Source: CG2-30-58-95 sp964618215
GTDB lineage: Bacteria > Chloroflexota > Anaerolineae > Anaerolineales > Villigracilaceae
Assembly: GCA_964618215.1 (NCBI GenBank)
Contig: CAZTZE010000013.1
Coordinates: 14,320 to 78,319, forward strand
Length of the DNA: 64,000 nucleotides
Direction: 5' to 3'
Shown here: positions 48,576 to 58,208 of the stretch, in pieces
Numbering within the stretch: position 1 is the first letter of the stretch
How the letters are laid out: the number at the start of each line of letters is the position of its first letter
The notes under the pieces: model-generated
Seen by the model: only the letters and a program-made list of their open reading frames with translations
What the model was told of the DNA's origin: nothing
Database searches by the model: none
Translations under genes and position numbers: made by a program

Positions 48576-49487
48576 ATGACCGAAAAACCGCTCATCTCCA
48601 TTATCACCCCCAGCCTCAATCGCGCCGGGATGATAGAAACCGCCATCGAAAGTGTACTGGCGCAAAATTATCCCCATTTTGAGCATATTATTGTGGATGG
48701 TGGCTCTACCGACGGTACACTGGAGATTCTTTCAAAGTACACCCATCTAAGGGCTTTTTCTGCTCAAGATGCGGGCATGTATGACGCCCTGAATCGCGGC
48801 CTGGCGCTGGCGCAGGGAGAAATCATCGGCTTTCTGAATACGGATGACATCTACCCCGACGGAACACTTGAGTCCGTTTCACACTTGTATAATACTCATC
48901 AGTTTGTACATGTCATTTTAGGAAATGTGAGTCTTTACGACAAAAACGGTTTGCAAAAAACAATTTCTATTGGGAGCAAACCAGACGACTTAATTTATAA
49001 CATCACTCTCGGAACCCCTATTTTTAATGCCTGGTTTTTTAGCAAAGCGATATTTGAAAGAACGGGACTTTTTGACCCATCTCTAAAAATTGCCGGAGAC
49101 CGCGACCTTTTGTTGCGGGTATGGTTGAGTCGTCCAAAAGTTGTTAAAAACGAAAGGGTCGTTTATTTCTATCAAATTCACGATGATTCTTTGACTTTTA
49201 GCAACCTTACGCAGAAAAACATCCCAATTTGGAAGGAATATCTGCTGATCATAGAGCGCTATCTTTCTCAAAGCCCCCCTGAAATTGCCCAAAGGCTATT
49301 AAGAAAATGGGCATATTCTGTTACGCTTGAATTGGCGACTCAAGCCATTCACGCGAAAGATATCAGACTTTTCTTGAAATACTTTGCGCGAGGAATGAAG
49401 TATGATGGGAGATGGGTTTTATCTTTCTTATCCCGGCTGATATTTTATTTGTTCAAAAAGATTTGGATAATTAATGGCCAAAATTAG
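48576..49487 (+). CDS. glycosyltransferase family 2
   Basis: A 303 aa GT2. PLISIITPSLNRAGMIETAI opens the domain, HIIVDGGSTDGTLEIL follows and GFLNTDDIYPDGTLES carries the metal-binding Asp pair. A change in composition is visible: the first 280 bases resemble the GC-rich upstream gene while the second half is AT-rich, suggesting recombination within or near the gene. It overlaps the next GT2 by 14 bases. Confidence 0.9.
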   Translation: MTEKPLISIITPSLNRAGMIETAIESVLAQNYPHFEHIIVDGGSTDGTLEILSKYTHLRAFSAQDAGMYDALNRGLALAQGEIIGFLNTDDIYPDGTLESVSHLYNTHQFVHVILGNVSLYDKNGLQKTISIGSKPDDLIYNITLGTPIFNAWFFSKAIFERTGLFDPSLKIAGDRDLLLRVWLSRPKVVKNERVVYFYQIHDDSLTFSNLTQKNIPIWKEYLLIIERYLSQSPPEIAQRLLRKWAYSVTLELATQAIHAKDIRLFLKYFARGMKYDGRWVLSFLSRLIFYLFKKIWIINGQN

Positions 49488-50454
49488 CGTCATCATCCCT
49501 GCTTACAACCGCGCTCATTGCATCGCGCGCGCCATCCAGAGTGTGCTGGCGCAAACCCTGCCGGTGACAGAAATTATCGTGGTGGATGACGGCTCAACCG
49601 ACGGGACAGCCGAACTCGCCCAATCGCATTTTGGCTCAACGATACGGGTGCTTCGTCACCCAACCAACCTGGGGGCAGCGGCGGCGCGCAATACGGGCAT
49701 GTCTGCCGTCTCTGTTGATTGTGATTATATCGCCTGGCTCGATTCGGACGACGAGTGGCTGCCAGAAAAACTTGAAAAACAGGTGGCCGTTCTCAACGCC
49801 TCTCCATCTGTGGTGGCAGTTTGCTCTGCCTACAAAATGATTGAAAACAGACAGGAAAGCAACTATATCCCCGACGATCGAAGCCCCTGGGCAGAAGGAC
49901 TGCTCCTTGGCTGTGATGTCGGCCCCGGCGCGACCCTGTTGGTGCGGCGCGAAGCCGCTCTCGCCACCGGCTTGCTGGATACCCGCCTGACCCGCTATGA
50001 AGATTGGGATTGGCTCTTGCGTCTTGCTCAAAAATTTGAAATGACGCTTATTTCCACCCCGCTGGCAAAAGTCCATCGCGGTGGCTGGCCCCGCCCCGAA
50101 ATCGTAGAAACCGCTATCGAACAATTTATCCGCAAGCATCAGGCTGACTTCGACGCTTTAGGCCAACAACGCTCCCGAAGGGCGCTCTCTCGCATGTGGC
50201 TGGATGGTGCTTGGTTTGCTTACAATATGCATCCCCGCAATTGTTCGCTGGAGCGGTTTTATTTTTGGAAAGCCCTTCGCATCAGCTTTATTCAGCCTCC
50301 AGGTGTTTACTTGGGTTTTTTAGATTCATTGTTGGGTACACGCTGGTCTCTCCGGCTTCACTTCGCGGCGCAGTTTTCGCATATGGTGCGTCTCAAACTG
50401 CGCGGCAGGCGTCTGATCCATCTGCGCGAGGGGAGCAATGAACGCCGTGGATAA
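49474..50454 (+). CDS. glycosyltransferase family 2
   Basis: A 326 aa GT2. KISVIIPAYNRAHCIARAIQ, IIVVDDGSTDGTAELA and the metal site IAWLDSDDEWLPEKL are all standard. DTRLTRYEDWDWLLRLAQKF in the acceptor half includes the conserved ED pair that usually houses the catalytic base. A basic C-terminal tail of about 90 residues may bind the membrane. It overlaps the next GT4 by 17 bases, consistent with a continuous operon. Confidence 0.9.
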   Translation: MAKISVIIPAYNRAHCIARAIQSVLAQTLPVTEIIVVDDGSTDGTAELAQSHFGSTIRVLRHPTNLGAAAARNTGMSAVSVDCDYIAWLDSDDEWLPEKLEKQVAVLNASPSVVAVCSAYKMIENRQESNYIPDDRSPWAEGLLLGCDVGPGATLLVRREAALATGLLDTRLTRYEDWDWLLRLAQKFEMTLISTPLAKVHRGGWPRPEIVETAIEQFIRKHQADFDALGQQRSRRALSRMWLDGAWFAYNMHPRNCSLERFYFWKALRISFIQPPGVYLGFLDSLLGTRWSLRLHFAAQFSHMVRLKLRGRRLIHLREGSNERRG

Positions 50455-51556
50455 CTTCAAAATCGCCTTTTTTTTACCTTCTCTGATGGGCGGGGGGGCA
50501 GAACGGATCACTGTAACACTTGCTAATGGGCTGGCGCAATGTGGTTATCGGGTAGATTTGGTGCTGGCAAGCGCAAAAGGGGGCTTTGTTTCCCAGGTTT
50601 CGAGCCAAGTTCAGATGCACGACCTGTCTGTTGAACGCGTTTTTCTGGCTTTGCCCGGTCTGGTTCGTTATCTAAGACAGGAGCGGCCAGATGTCATCAT
50701 TAGTGGAATGACCCATGCAAACTTGATTGCCATTCTGTCCAAGGCTTTGAGCATGACCAATACCAGGGTTGTTATTGTTGAACACACTGTCTGGTCATGG
50801 ATCAAATACCAATCCAACCTACGTATGGAAAAATTCTTATATTCCATCTGTAAATGGTTATATCCTCAAGCAGATGCTTTTGTGGCAGTCTCACATAGTA
50901 TTCTCGAGGATGTCTCAAAATATGTTTCGCTCTCACCTGAAAAGTCTTTTTGTATCTATAATCCTGTGATATTCCCAAATTTTGACAACTTGAAAGAACA
51001 ACCGGTTTCCCTTTCTTGGCTGGCTGATAAGAAAAATCCCGTCATCCTTGCTGTGGGGCGTTTGGTTGCGGAGAAAGATTTTGCTACCCTGATTAGAGCA
51101 TTCGCTCTGGTTCGCAGGCGAGTTGTCAGCAAATTGATTATTCTTGGCGAAGGCGCCGAAAGAACCGCGTTGGAAGACCTTGTACGCGAACTTGGGCTGG
51201 TGGATGATGTTGTGCTGCCTGGCTATATTCAAAATCCATATGCTTATATGGCAAAATCGGACCTGTTCGCTGTCTCATCTCTTTATGAAGGGTTGCCCAC
51301 AGTGGTGATCGAGGCGCTTGCCTGCGGCCTCCCCGTTGTTTCGACGGACTCTGATGCTTCTCGCGAGGCACTTGAAAATGGTAAATATGGAGTGTTAGTC
51401 CCACTAAGGGACGAGCTTGCCCTGGCAAACGCGCTTTTGACTGCTTTGTCTACAAACCATAATAAAGAAATTCTCTTAGAGCGTGCTTGTGAATTCTCTA
51501 CGAATGCCGCTATTGAAAATTATCTGCGTCTGTTTCAATTTTTAGGGGTGAACTAA
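50438..51556 (+). CDS. glycosyltransferase family 4
   Basis: A 372 aa GT-B enzyme. KIAFFLPSLMGGGAERITVT (residues 7-26) is the usual N-terminal loop of this group, which often adds the second or third sugar to a lipid carrier. ILAVGRLVAEKDFATLIRAF starts the donor domain, and the EX7E motif is in SSLYEGLPTVVIEALACGLP. A run of eight T at 50468-50475 and one of seven G at 50492-50498 lie within the first 20 codons. The gene overlaps the previous GT2. Confidence 0.9.
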   Translation: MNAVDNFKIAFFLPSLMGGGAERITVTLANGLAQCGYRVDLVLASAKGGFVSQVSSQVQMHDLSVERVFLALPGLVRYLRQERPDVIISGMTHANLIAILSKALSMTNTRVVIVEHTVWSWIKYQSNLRMEKFLYSICKWLYPQADAFVAVSHSILEDVSKYVSLSPEKSFCIYNPVIFPNFDNLKEQPVSLSWLADKKNPVILAVGRLVAEKDFATLIRAFALVRRRVVSKLIILGEGAERTALEDLVRELGLVDDVVLPGYIQNPYAYMAKSDLFAVSSLYEGLPTVVIEALACGLPVVSTDSDASREALENGKYGVLVPLRDELALANALLTALSTNHNKEILLERACEFSTNAAIENYLRLFQFLGVN

Positions 51557-51558
51557 TC

Positions 51559-52713
51559 ATGGGACACTCATTTCATGTGCCTTTGCGCATCTTGTTTATT
51601 TCTACCAGCCTGAATACAGGAGGCGCAGAGAGTATGTTATACCGCTTGATTTCTGCACTGGACCGCGACTTATTTGAGCCTTATGTTATCTCTCTAACCA
51701 GCGATGGGCTTTTCGGCGAGAAGATCCGCTCGCTCGGCATTCCAGTGCGCCCGTTAGGAATGGACACGCGTTTACCGAATCCACTTGCCCTGCTAAAACT
51801 TACCCTGCGGCTTAAACAAATCCGCCCGGCACTTGTCCAGACCTGGATGTATCACGCCGACCTGCTCGGTGGCCTGGCTGGTTTTTTGACCCACACCCCA
51901 GTCGTTTGGGGCATCCATAATACTTCGCTTGACCCCTTGGCAGTCAAGAGCAATACCATTCGGATTGTGCATCTCAATGCATTTCTTTCTGGTTGGCTTC
52001 CACGCCGGATTGTTTCCTGCTCTGAAACTGCGCGCAGGGCGCATGTGAATATTGGATTTACCCCAAATAAATTTGTCGTCATCCCCAATGGGTTCGATCT
52101 GAACCTGTTTTGCCCCGATCCGACCGCCCGTAAATCCCTTCTCCAGGAGCTGGGGCTTTCTGCCGATACCTTTTTGGTCGGTTTGGTGGCACGTTTCGAT
52201 CCGCTCAAAGACCATCAAAGCTTTATACAGGCGGCTGCTATCTTCTGGCGGGCGCATTCACAAGCCCATTTTGTGCTGTGCGGTGATGGGATTTCCTGGT
52301 CGAATGAAGCGCTGTCCGGGTGGATCGACGCGGCTGGTATCCGTCAGAATTGTCACTTGCTTGGCCGCCGCGACGATATTCCGCATGTGATGGCCGGGTT
52401 GGATATCAATACACTTTCATCTATTGGCGAAGCTTTTCCAAACGTGTTGGGTGAGGCCATGGCTTGCGGTGTGCCATGTGTGGCAACCGACGTTGGCGAC
52501 GCCGCGGAAATTGTCGGCGATACCGGCATCGTCGTCCCACCGCGGGATGCCCACGCCCTTGCCGAGGGCTGGGAGAGGCTGATAAACTTATCAATACAAG
52601 AACGACACGAACTTGGCCAGCGTGCCCGGGCGCGAATTCAAACCCTTTACCAGATCGGGGAAGTTGTTCGACGCTACCAGCAACTCTACCGGCAACTCAT
52701 CCAACGAGGATGA
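51559..52713 (+). CDS. glycosyltransferase family 4
   Basis: A 384 aa GT-B enzyme. ILFISTSLNTGGAESMLYRL is the acceptor-domain opening, PVVWGIHNTSLDPLAVKS is a conserved middle segment, and VGLVARFDPLKDHQSFIQAA starts the donor domain. The EX7E region is SSIGEAFPNVLGEAMACGVP. It starts two bases after the preceding GT4 stop, and the two share general layout, consistent with successive addition of sugars. Sugar specificity is unknown. Confidence 0.9.
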   Translation: MGHSFHVPLRILFISTSLNTGGAESMLYRLISALDRDLFEPYVISLTSDGLFGEKIRSLGIPVRPLGMDTRLPNPLALLKLTLRLKQIRPALVQTWMYHADLLGGLAGFLTHTPVVWGIHNTSLDPLAVKSNTIRIVHLNAFLSGWLPRRIVSCSETARRAHVNIGFTPNKFVVIPNGFDLNLFCPDPTARKSLLQELGLSADTFLVGLVARFDPLKDHQSFIQAAAIFWRAHSQAHFVLCGDGISWSNEALSGWIDAAGIRQNCHLLGRRDDIPHVMAGLDINTLSSIGEAFPNVLGEAMACGVPCVATDVGDAAEIVGDTGIVVPPRDAHALAEGWERLINLSIQERHELGQRARARIQTLYQIGEVVRRYQQLYRQLIQRG

Positions 52714-52723
52714 GGAGGGACCG

Positions 52724-54058
52724 ATGAAGAAAATTTTATGCTCCATTCTCGAGTCTGACTTCAAATTGTGGGGGGTGTTCTTTCTTTACCCTGCGGCTGC
52801 GGCCCTGTTTGTTCAACTGATCCTCTTGCCCCTGCTTTTCCCGCAATGGCACGCCGGGGAGGGGATGCTGGCTGGCGGGGATTGGTACGGATTTCACCAA
52901 CTGGCGGTTTCTCTGGCCGAAAAAATCCAGGCGCAGGGCTGGAGCGCCTGGGAATTGCGCCCTCAAGGGCAGGCCCCCAGCGGCATCGCGGCCATTTTTT
53001 ATGTTTTAGTTTCGCCGCATCCGTGGACGCTGATCCCGCTCTATGCCGGGCTTCATGCTACCGCTGCATTCGTCTTGTTCACGATTATCCTGCGTTTGAC
53101 CAAGAATCGTGTCCTCTCTTTTATAGCGGTGCTGCCTTTTTGGCTCTACCCCTCGGCGATGATCTGGTATACCCAGATCCACAAGGACGGCTACCTGATT
53201 GCCGGCACATTGCTGATCTTGTTGGCCTGGCTGCGGCTGGGGGATGCAGCCATCTGGAAGCGTTGGCAGGGTGTCTTGATTTCACTCGCCTTGTTGTTCG
53301 TGGGAGCGCTTTTAGCCTGGATTGTGCGCCCTTACAGTATGCAAATGATGCAGGGGGTATCGCTGGCGATTGTCTTGCTGGAAAGTTATTTATTTGCGCG
53401 CCGTTTTTGGAAGCGGGAATGGCGGCTCTGGAAGGCGCTGACGGCGGCAGCGATCGTGTGGGCCTCTGTGGTGGCTCTTTCCCCGTTTACGGTTGGCGGC
53501 ATTGCTGCTCCCACTCCCACTCCCACTACCACTACCACGCCCCCTGTCCAGGCCAGGTGGATTTCGTCGGGCTGGCCGGCAATTGTGGAAGAAAAAGCCT
53601 ATGCGTTGGCCCTGGTTAGGGATGACTACCGGTCAGGTTATCCGGAGGCGGGTAGTAACATTGACGTCTCGGTCAGTTTTTATAGCATGAGTGATATTTT
53701 GCTCTATCTCCCGCGCTCTGCGGAGATTGCTTTTCTCTCCCCGTTCCCGCCGGACTGGTTCAAGCCGGGGACGCTTCCAGCCAACACCGTTATGCGCCGG
53801 GTTTCTGGTCTTGAGATGCTCGGCGTGTATCTCGCGCTGGCGCTCCTGCCGTATGCAGTCTGGCGCTGGCGCGCCCGGCCGGATCTCTGGATCATTTTGA
53901 TCTTCTGCTCTGGCATGATGCTCATCTATGGGTTGGTGGTCGCCAATGTGGGAACGCTCTACCGCTTCCGCTACGGATTTATCATGACATTGGTTGCCCT
54001 GGGGATCGCGGGCGGACTTGCCTTCTGGGAGGACCGAAAGAAGAAAGCGAAGGTATAA
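52724..54058 (+). CDS. polytopic membrane protein, GT-C-like
   Basis: A 444 aa protein with about ten hydrophobic segments. ATG 52724 is preceded by GAGGAGGGA; upstream ORF sequence belongs to the GT4 gene. The first loop holds LAGGDWYGFHQLAVSLAEKI and a WYTQIHKDGYLIAG segment, similar to some membrane proteins annotated as oligosaccharide flippase or mannosyltransferase-like. A Thr-Pro-rich linker PTPTPTTTTTPP, encoded by CCCACT-type hexamers at 53509-53538, separates two membrane halves. No family is assigned with certainty; polymerase, flippase or GT-C are all possible. Confidence 0.55.
   Translation: MKKILCSILESDFKLWGVFFLYPAAAALFVQLILLPLLFPQWHAGEGMLAGGDWYGFHQLAVSLAEKIQAQGWSAWELRPQGQAPSGIAAIFYVLVSPHPWTLIPLYAGLHATAAFVLFTIILRLTKNRVLSFIAVLPFWLYPSAMIWYTQIHKDGYLIAGTLLILLAWLRLGDAAIWKRWQGVLISLALLFVGALLAWIVRPYSMQMMQGVSLAIVLLESYLFARRFWKREWRLWKALTAAAIVWASVVALSPFTVGGIAAPTPTPTTTTTPPVQARWISSGWPAIVEEKAYALALVRDDYRSGYPEAGSNIDVSVSFYSMSDILLYLPRSAEIAFLSPFPPDWFKPGTLPANTVMRRVSGLEMLGVYLALALLPYAVWRWRARPDLWIILIFCSGMMLIYGLVVANVGTLYRFRYGFIMTLVALGIAGGLAFWEDRKKKAKV
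53509..53538 (+). repeat. CCCACT/CCACTA hexamer repeat coding a Thr-Pro linker
   Basis: Tandem CCCACT units followed by ACCACT variants encode alternating Pro-Thr and then Thr-Thr residues in an external loop of the membrane protein. The copy number may vary between strains. Confidence 0.8.
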
Positions 54059-54066
54059 TTCGCCCT

Positions 54067-56013
54067 ATGTGCGGCATTACCGGCTTTCTCGATCTCTCTC
54101 ATTCCCATAGCAGCGAGGAATTGCAAGCCCTCGTCACGCGCATGGCGGATGCGTTGCAGCACCGTGGGCCGGATGACTGTGGCAACTGGTGCGACCCGCA
54201 GGCGGGAATTGCCCTGGGCTTCCGCCGCCTGGCCATCTTGGACCTTTCTCCCACCGGTCACCAGCCGATGCTCTCGGCCGACGAACGCTACGTGCTGGTC
54301 TTTAATGGCGAGGCCTATAATTTCGCTGATTTGCGGCAGGAGTTACTGCCGCTCGGGCATACCTTCCGCGGCACCTCCGATAGCGAGGTGATGCTGGCCG
54401 CCGTCCGCCAGTGGGGATTAGAGGCGGCCGTGCGGCGCTTCAACGGCATGTTCGCCTTTGCCCTGTGGGACCGCCGCGAGCGCACACTTACACTCGTCCG
54501 AGACCGATTGGGCATCAAGCCCTTATATTATGGATGGGCTGGGACGACTTTCCTCTTTGGCTCAGAACTTAAAGCCTTGCGCGCCCATCCAGACTTCCGC
54601 GTTGAAATAGACCGGGACGCCCTTGCCCTCTATCTGCGCCATAATTACATCCCTGCCCCGCACACGATTTATCGCGGCATCCACAAACTCACTCCTGGCT
54701 GTATCCTGACGGTCAACCCGAATCAACAGCCCGCTTCGCAAAAGCCTGTTCCCTACTGGTCTGCGCGGGAAGTCGTCGAGCGCGGTCTTGCTCATCCCTT
54801 CGAAGGGGATGAAATCGAGGCCGTCGAAGCCTTGGATGCTCATCTGTGCCGCTCTGTGGGCCTGCGTATGATTGCAGATGTGCCGCTGGGGGCTTTTCTC
54901 TCCGGTGGCGTGGATTCTTCCACCATCGTGGCGCTCATGCAGGCTCAAAGCCACCGGCCGGTCAAAACTTTTACCATCGGTTTCCACGAAAGCGGATTTG
55001 ACGAGGCCAAATACGCCAAAGCCGTAGCCCGGCATCTCGGTACCGATCATACGGAACTATATGTCAGCCCTGAAGAAGCCCGCGCCGTCATTCCGCTTTT
55101 ACCGAAACTCTACGACGAACCCTTTGCCGATTCTTCGCAAATCCCCACCTTTCTGGTTTCGCAACTGGCGCGGCGGCACGTTACCGTCAGCCTATCGGGC
55201 GATGGCGGCGACGAACTCTTTGGCGGTTACAATCGTTACTTCATGCTCGATGCCATCTGGGAGCGCATTGGCTGGATGCCGCTTTCGCTCCGCAAACTGG
55301 CCTCCAGCGCGGCGAAAGCCGTCCCAACCTGCCTGTGGCCGACTCTTTTCCGTTTCTTACCCGACTTGGCGGATTTCCCCAATCCGGCCGATAAAGCCCA
55401 AAAATTGGCGGAGATCATCGCCTCCCCCTCGCCTGAAGCGATTTACCTCGATCTGGTTTCGCACTGGAAGCAGCCTGCCAGAGTTGTTCTAAATGCGCAC
55501 GAGCCTGACACTGCCCTGCTCGATCGCTCGCGTTGGGCCGACTTGACCTCCTTCACCGACCAGATGATGTTCCTCGACCTGATCACCTATCTCCCCGGCG
55601 ATATTTTGGACAAAGTGGACCGCGCCAGCATGGGCAACAGCCTTGAAGTTCGCGCGCCCTTCCTGGATGACCATCAAACGCTGGAATTCACCTGGAGTTT
55701 GCCGCGCCAGTATAAAATCCGGCGGGGACAGGGTAAGTGGATCCTGCGTCAGGTTCTTTATCGCTACGTACCTGAAGAGCTGATCGAACGTCCCAAAATG
55801 GGTTTCGGCGTGCCGATTGACGCCTGGCTGCGCGGCCCGTTGCGCGAGTGGGCAGAATCTCTGCTGGATGAGAGCCGACTTCGCAGGGAAGGCTTTTTCG
55901 ACCCCCAGCCGATCCGCCAGAAATGGCTCAAGCACCTTTCTGGAGGACGCAACTGGCAATACCACCTTTGGGATATATTGATTTTTCAAGCCTGGCTCGA
56001 GGCGCAATCCTGA
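54067..56013 (+). CDS. asnB: asparagine synthase (glutamine-hydrolysing)
   Basis: A complete 648 aa AsnB-type amidotransferase. The N-terminal nucleophile Cys2 is in MCGITGF, with RGPDD and GFRRLAILD following for the glutaminase domain. The PP-loop SGGVDSST starts at 279 for ATP-dependent activation of the carboxylate, and SLSGDGGDELFGGYNRYF is the conserved stretch after it. It makes asparagine in housekeeping roles, but genes of this size in glycan loci are often suspected to amidate sugar acids. It is eight bases from the previous gene, so it is part of the locus. A shorter relative without glutaminase is at 41189. Confidence 0.9.
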   Translation: MCGITGFLDLSHSHSSEELQALVTRMADALQHRGPDDCGNWCDPQAGIALGFRRLAILDLSPTGHQPMLSADERYVLVFNGEAYNFADLRQELLPLGHTFRGTSDSEVMLAAVRQWGLEAAVRRFNGMFAFALWDRRERTLTLVRDRLGIKPLYYGWAGTTFLFGSELKALRAHPDFRVEIDRDALALYLRHNYIPAPHTIYRGIHKLTPGCILTVNPNQQPASQKPVPYWSAREVVERGLAHPFEGDEIEAVEALDAHLCRSVGLRMIADVPLGAFLSGGVDSSTIVALMQAQSHRPVKTFTIGFHESGFDEAKYAKAVARHLGTDHTELYVSPEEARAVIPLLPKLYDEPFADSSQIPTFLVSQLARRHVTVSLSGDGGDELFGGYNRYFMLDAIWERIGWMPLSLRKLASSAAKAVPTCLWPTLFRFLPDLADFPNPADKAQKLAEIIASPSPEAIYLDLVSHWKQPARVVLNAHEPDTALLDRSRWADLTSFTDQMMFLDLITYLPGDILDKVDRASMGNSLEVRAPFLDDHQTLEFTWSLPRQYKIRRGQGKWILRQVLYRYVPEELIERPKMGFGVPIDAWLRGPLREWAESLLDESRLRREGFFDPQPIRQKWLKHLSGGRNWQYHLWDILIFQAWLEAQS

Positions 56014-56027
56014 TAAGGATCATCCCT

Positions 56028-57158
56028 GTGAAGGTTCTTCTATTCGCCAATACCGACTGGTACCTCTACAACTTCCGGCTTCCTCTGGCCCAGGCATTAC
56101 GCGAAAAGGGTCATGCTGTGGTGCTGCTCTCTCCGCCAGGAGAATATGGCCCTCGCCTGGTGCAGGCTGGCTTTCGCTGGATTTCGTTCCCACTCTCCCG
56201 GCGGGGGATGAACCCGTTCTCGGAACTGATAACGCTCTGGCGTTTGGCCCGCTTGTATTCCCGCGAGCGGCCCGATCTCGTCCATCATTTTACGGTCAAG
56301 TGTGTGCTGTATGGCTCTTTGGCTGCAAAAATGGCTGGGGTGAAAAACATCGTCAATGCCATCACAGGACTGGGGTATGTATTCATCGGGAATGAGTGGC
56401 CGGTGCGCCTGCTTCGCTGCCTGGTCAAGGGATTCTACCGCCGCGCGCTGCATGGCACGCAGGTCATTTTCCAAAACCCAGAGGATCAGAGTCTGTTTTC
56501 GCGCAATGGATTGGTGAACAGGAAACAGGTCACCTTGATCCCAAGCTCCGGTGTGGATATTGAAAAGTTTTCACCGTCCCCGGAACCGGCAGGGGAACCG
56601 CTGGTCGTCCTGCCGGCGCGCATGTTGTGGGCGAAGGGTGTAAATGAATTCGTCCTTGCCTCCGGTATCCTCCGTCTGGCCGGAGTGCAGGCCCGCTTCG
56701 CCCTGGTCGGAGATACCGACCCGGGCAACCCGGAGGCCGTGCCAATGGACCAGTTGGAAAAATGGCGAAAAGAGGGTATCATCGAATGGTGGGGCTGGCA
56801 GGAAGACATGCCCATCCTGTACCACCAGGCGCATATCGTCTGTCTGCCCTCATACTACCGGGAAGGCACCCCCAAATCTTTGATTGAGGCTGCTGCTTGC
56901 GGTCGCCCGATCGTGACGACCGATATGCCAGGCTGCCGCGAGGTGGTGCGCCATCAACAGAATGGACTGCTCGTTCCTGTTAGAGATAGTCGGGCGCTGG
57001 CTAAGGCATTGAAAACATTAATCGGAGATGCTGCTCTGCGAAGACAGATGGGAAAGAAAGGCCGGGAATTGGCCGTCGCCGAATTCTCTCTGGAAAAGGT
57101 CATTGGGCAGACACTTGCTGTTTATGAAAAGGCACTCTCTGGAGGCCGGAAAGGTTAG
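56028..57158 (+). CDS. glycosyltransferase family 4 (PglA/CapM-like)
   Basis: A 376 aa GT4 enzyme. KVLLFANTDWYLYNFRLPLA is typical of the transferases that add the second sugar to an undecaprenyl-diphosphate-linked amino sugar (PglA, WcaL type). KNIVNAITGLGYVFIG is conserved in that subgroup. The donor half has VVLPARMLWAKGVNEFVLAS and EX7E in YREGTPKSLIEAAACGRP. GTG 56028 is chosen, with AAGGAT ten bases before it; an ORF open from 55923 overlaps AsnB. It is followed after three bases by the WecA-like gene, supporting a lipid-linked pathway. Confidence 0.88.
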   Translation: MKVLLFANTDWYLYNFRLPLAQALREKGHAVVLLSPPGEYGPRLVQAGFRWISFPLSRRGMNPFSELITLWRLARLYSRERPDLVHHFTVKCVLYGSLAAKMAGVKNIVNAITGLGYVFIGNEWPVRLLRCLVKGFYRRALHGTQVIFQNPEDQSLFSRNGLVNRKQVTLIPSSGVDIEKFSPSPEPAGEPLVVLPARMLWAKGVNEFVLASGILRLAGVQARFALVGDTDPGNPEAVPMDQLEKWRKEGIIEWWGWQEDMPILYHQAHIVCLPSYYREGTPKSLIEAAACGRPIVTTDMPGCREVVRHQQNGLLVPVRDSRALAKALKTLIGDAALRRQMGKKGRELAVAEFSLEKVIGQTLAVYEKALSGGRKG

Positions 57159-57161
57159 CCA

Positions 57162-58208
57162 ATGTTGGATACCTATGTTTTCGCTGTATTGCCGCTGACG
57201 TTTCTTCTCACGCTGGGCATGGGATGGCTGAGTATCAGGATTGCTCACAAGCTGAATCTGATTGATCAGCCGGGCAGTGCGCCGCATAAACAGCACCGCG
57301 CTCCCACGCCGCTTGCCGGGGGTATTGCCCTGGCCCTCACTCTGTCTACCGGATTACTGGTCAGTGGGCTGTGGCGGGTGCCGGAGGTGCGCGCCATCTT
57401 CTTTCCGGCCTTGATCGTGTTTGGGATTGGACTCTGGGATGACGCTCGGGGCTTCTCCGCCACCGTAAAGTTCTCGGCGCAAATACTAGCAACGGTGCTT
57501 TTGATGATCTCGGGCATTTACGTCCAAGTTTTTTCCTCTTTCCCGTTTTCAGCCGAATGGCCGCAATGGCTTCAGAATGGTTTGAATTGGGGGTTAACGC
57601 TTATTTGGGTAACCGGGATTACCAACGCGTTGAATTTGGTGGATAGTATGGATGGACTGGCGGTGGGATTGGGTGGGCTGGCTTTTGGTTTTTTTTCATT
57701 AGTGACCATTATTTCGCAGCAATTGTTCGTAGCTCATCTCAGCGCATTGATCGTCGGGGTTTGCCTCGGCCTGTATTTTCTCAACGCATCTCCTGCGCGC
57801 CTGTTCCTGGGCGATTCCGGGGCGCAAACGCTGGGGTTCATCCTGGCAGCAGTTGCCATCCTGTATGAGCCGCCGGCCACAGACCAGGCCTCCTCCTGGT
57901 TTGTCCCCATCCTTTTGCTCGGCGTGCCCATCTTCGATACCATGCTGGTCTTATTTTCTCGCCTCCGGCATGGCCTCCCCTTTTACAAGGGTGGTCTGGA
58001 TCATACCTATCATCGCCTCGTAGCGCTGGGATTGGAACCGAGTCGAGCAGTACTCATCATGCAGATCACTGCATTGCTCTTGGGCTGTCTTGCCTTTGTG
58101 GCTCTGGCATTGCCACCTTTCCTGGCAAATGCTATCTTCTTCGCCTGCGTTCTTCTCGGGATTCTGACTTTATTGTTATTAGAATACGGGAAGGGCTTTC
58201 ATTCATGA
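57162..58208 (+). CDS. WecA/MraY-family phosphosugar transferase
   Basis: A 348 aa membrane protein with about 10-11 segments that moves a sugar phosphate from a UDP-sugar to undecaprenyl phosphate, the first step of lipid-linked glycan assembly. PHKQHRAPTPLAGGIAL (41-57) matches the family N-terminus, the Mg site WDDARG is at 92-97, and NLVDSMDGLA has Asp161 and Asp164. FLGDSGAQTLGFILA follows. The cytosolic HIHR-type loop appears as GGLDHTYHRLVALG. WecA (GlcNAc-1-P) is more likely than MraY because of the context. Confidence 0.92.
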   Translation: MLDTYVFAVLPLTFLLTLGMGWLSIRIAHKLNLIDQPGSAPHKQHRAPTPLAGGIALALTLSTGLLVSGLWRVPEVRAIFFPALIVFGIGLWDDARGFSATVKFSAQILATVLLMISGIYVQVFSSFPFSAEWPQWLQNGLNWGLTLIWVTGITNALNLVDSMDGLAVGLGGLAFGFFSLVTIISQQLFVAHLSALIVGVCLGLYFLNASPARLFLGDSGAQTLGFILAAVAILYEPPATDQASSWFVPILLLGVPIFDTMLVLFSRLRHGLPFYKGGLDHTYHRLVALGLEPSRAVLIMQITALLLGCLAFVALALPPFLANAIFFACVLLGILTLLLLEYGKGFHS

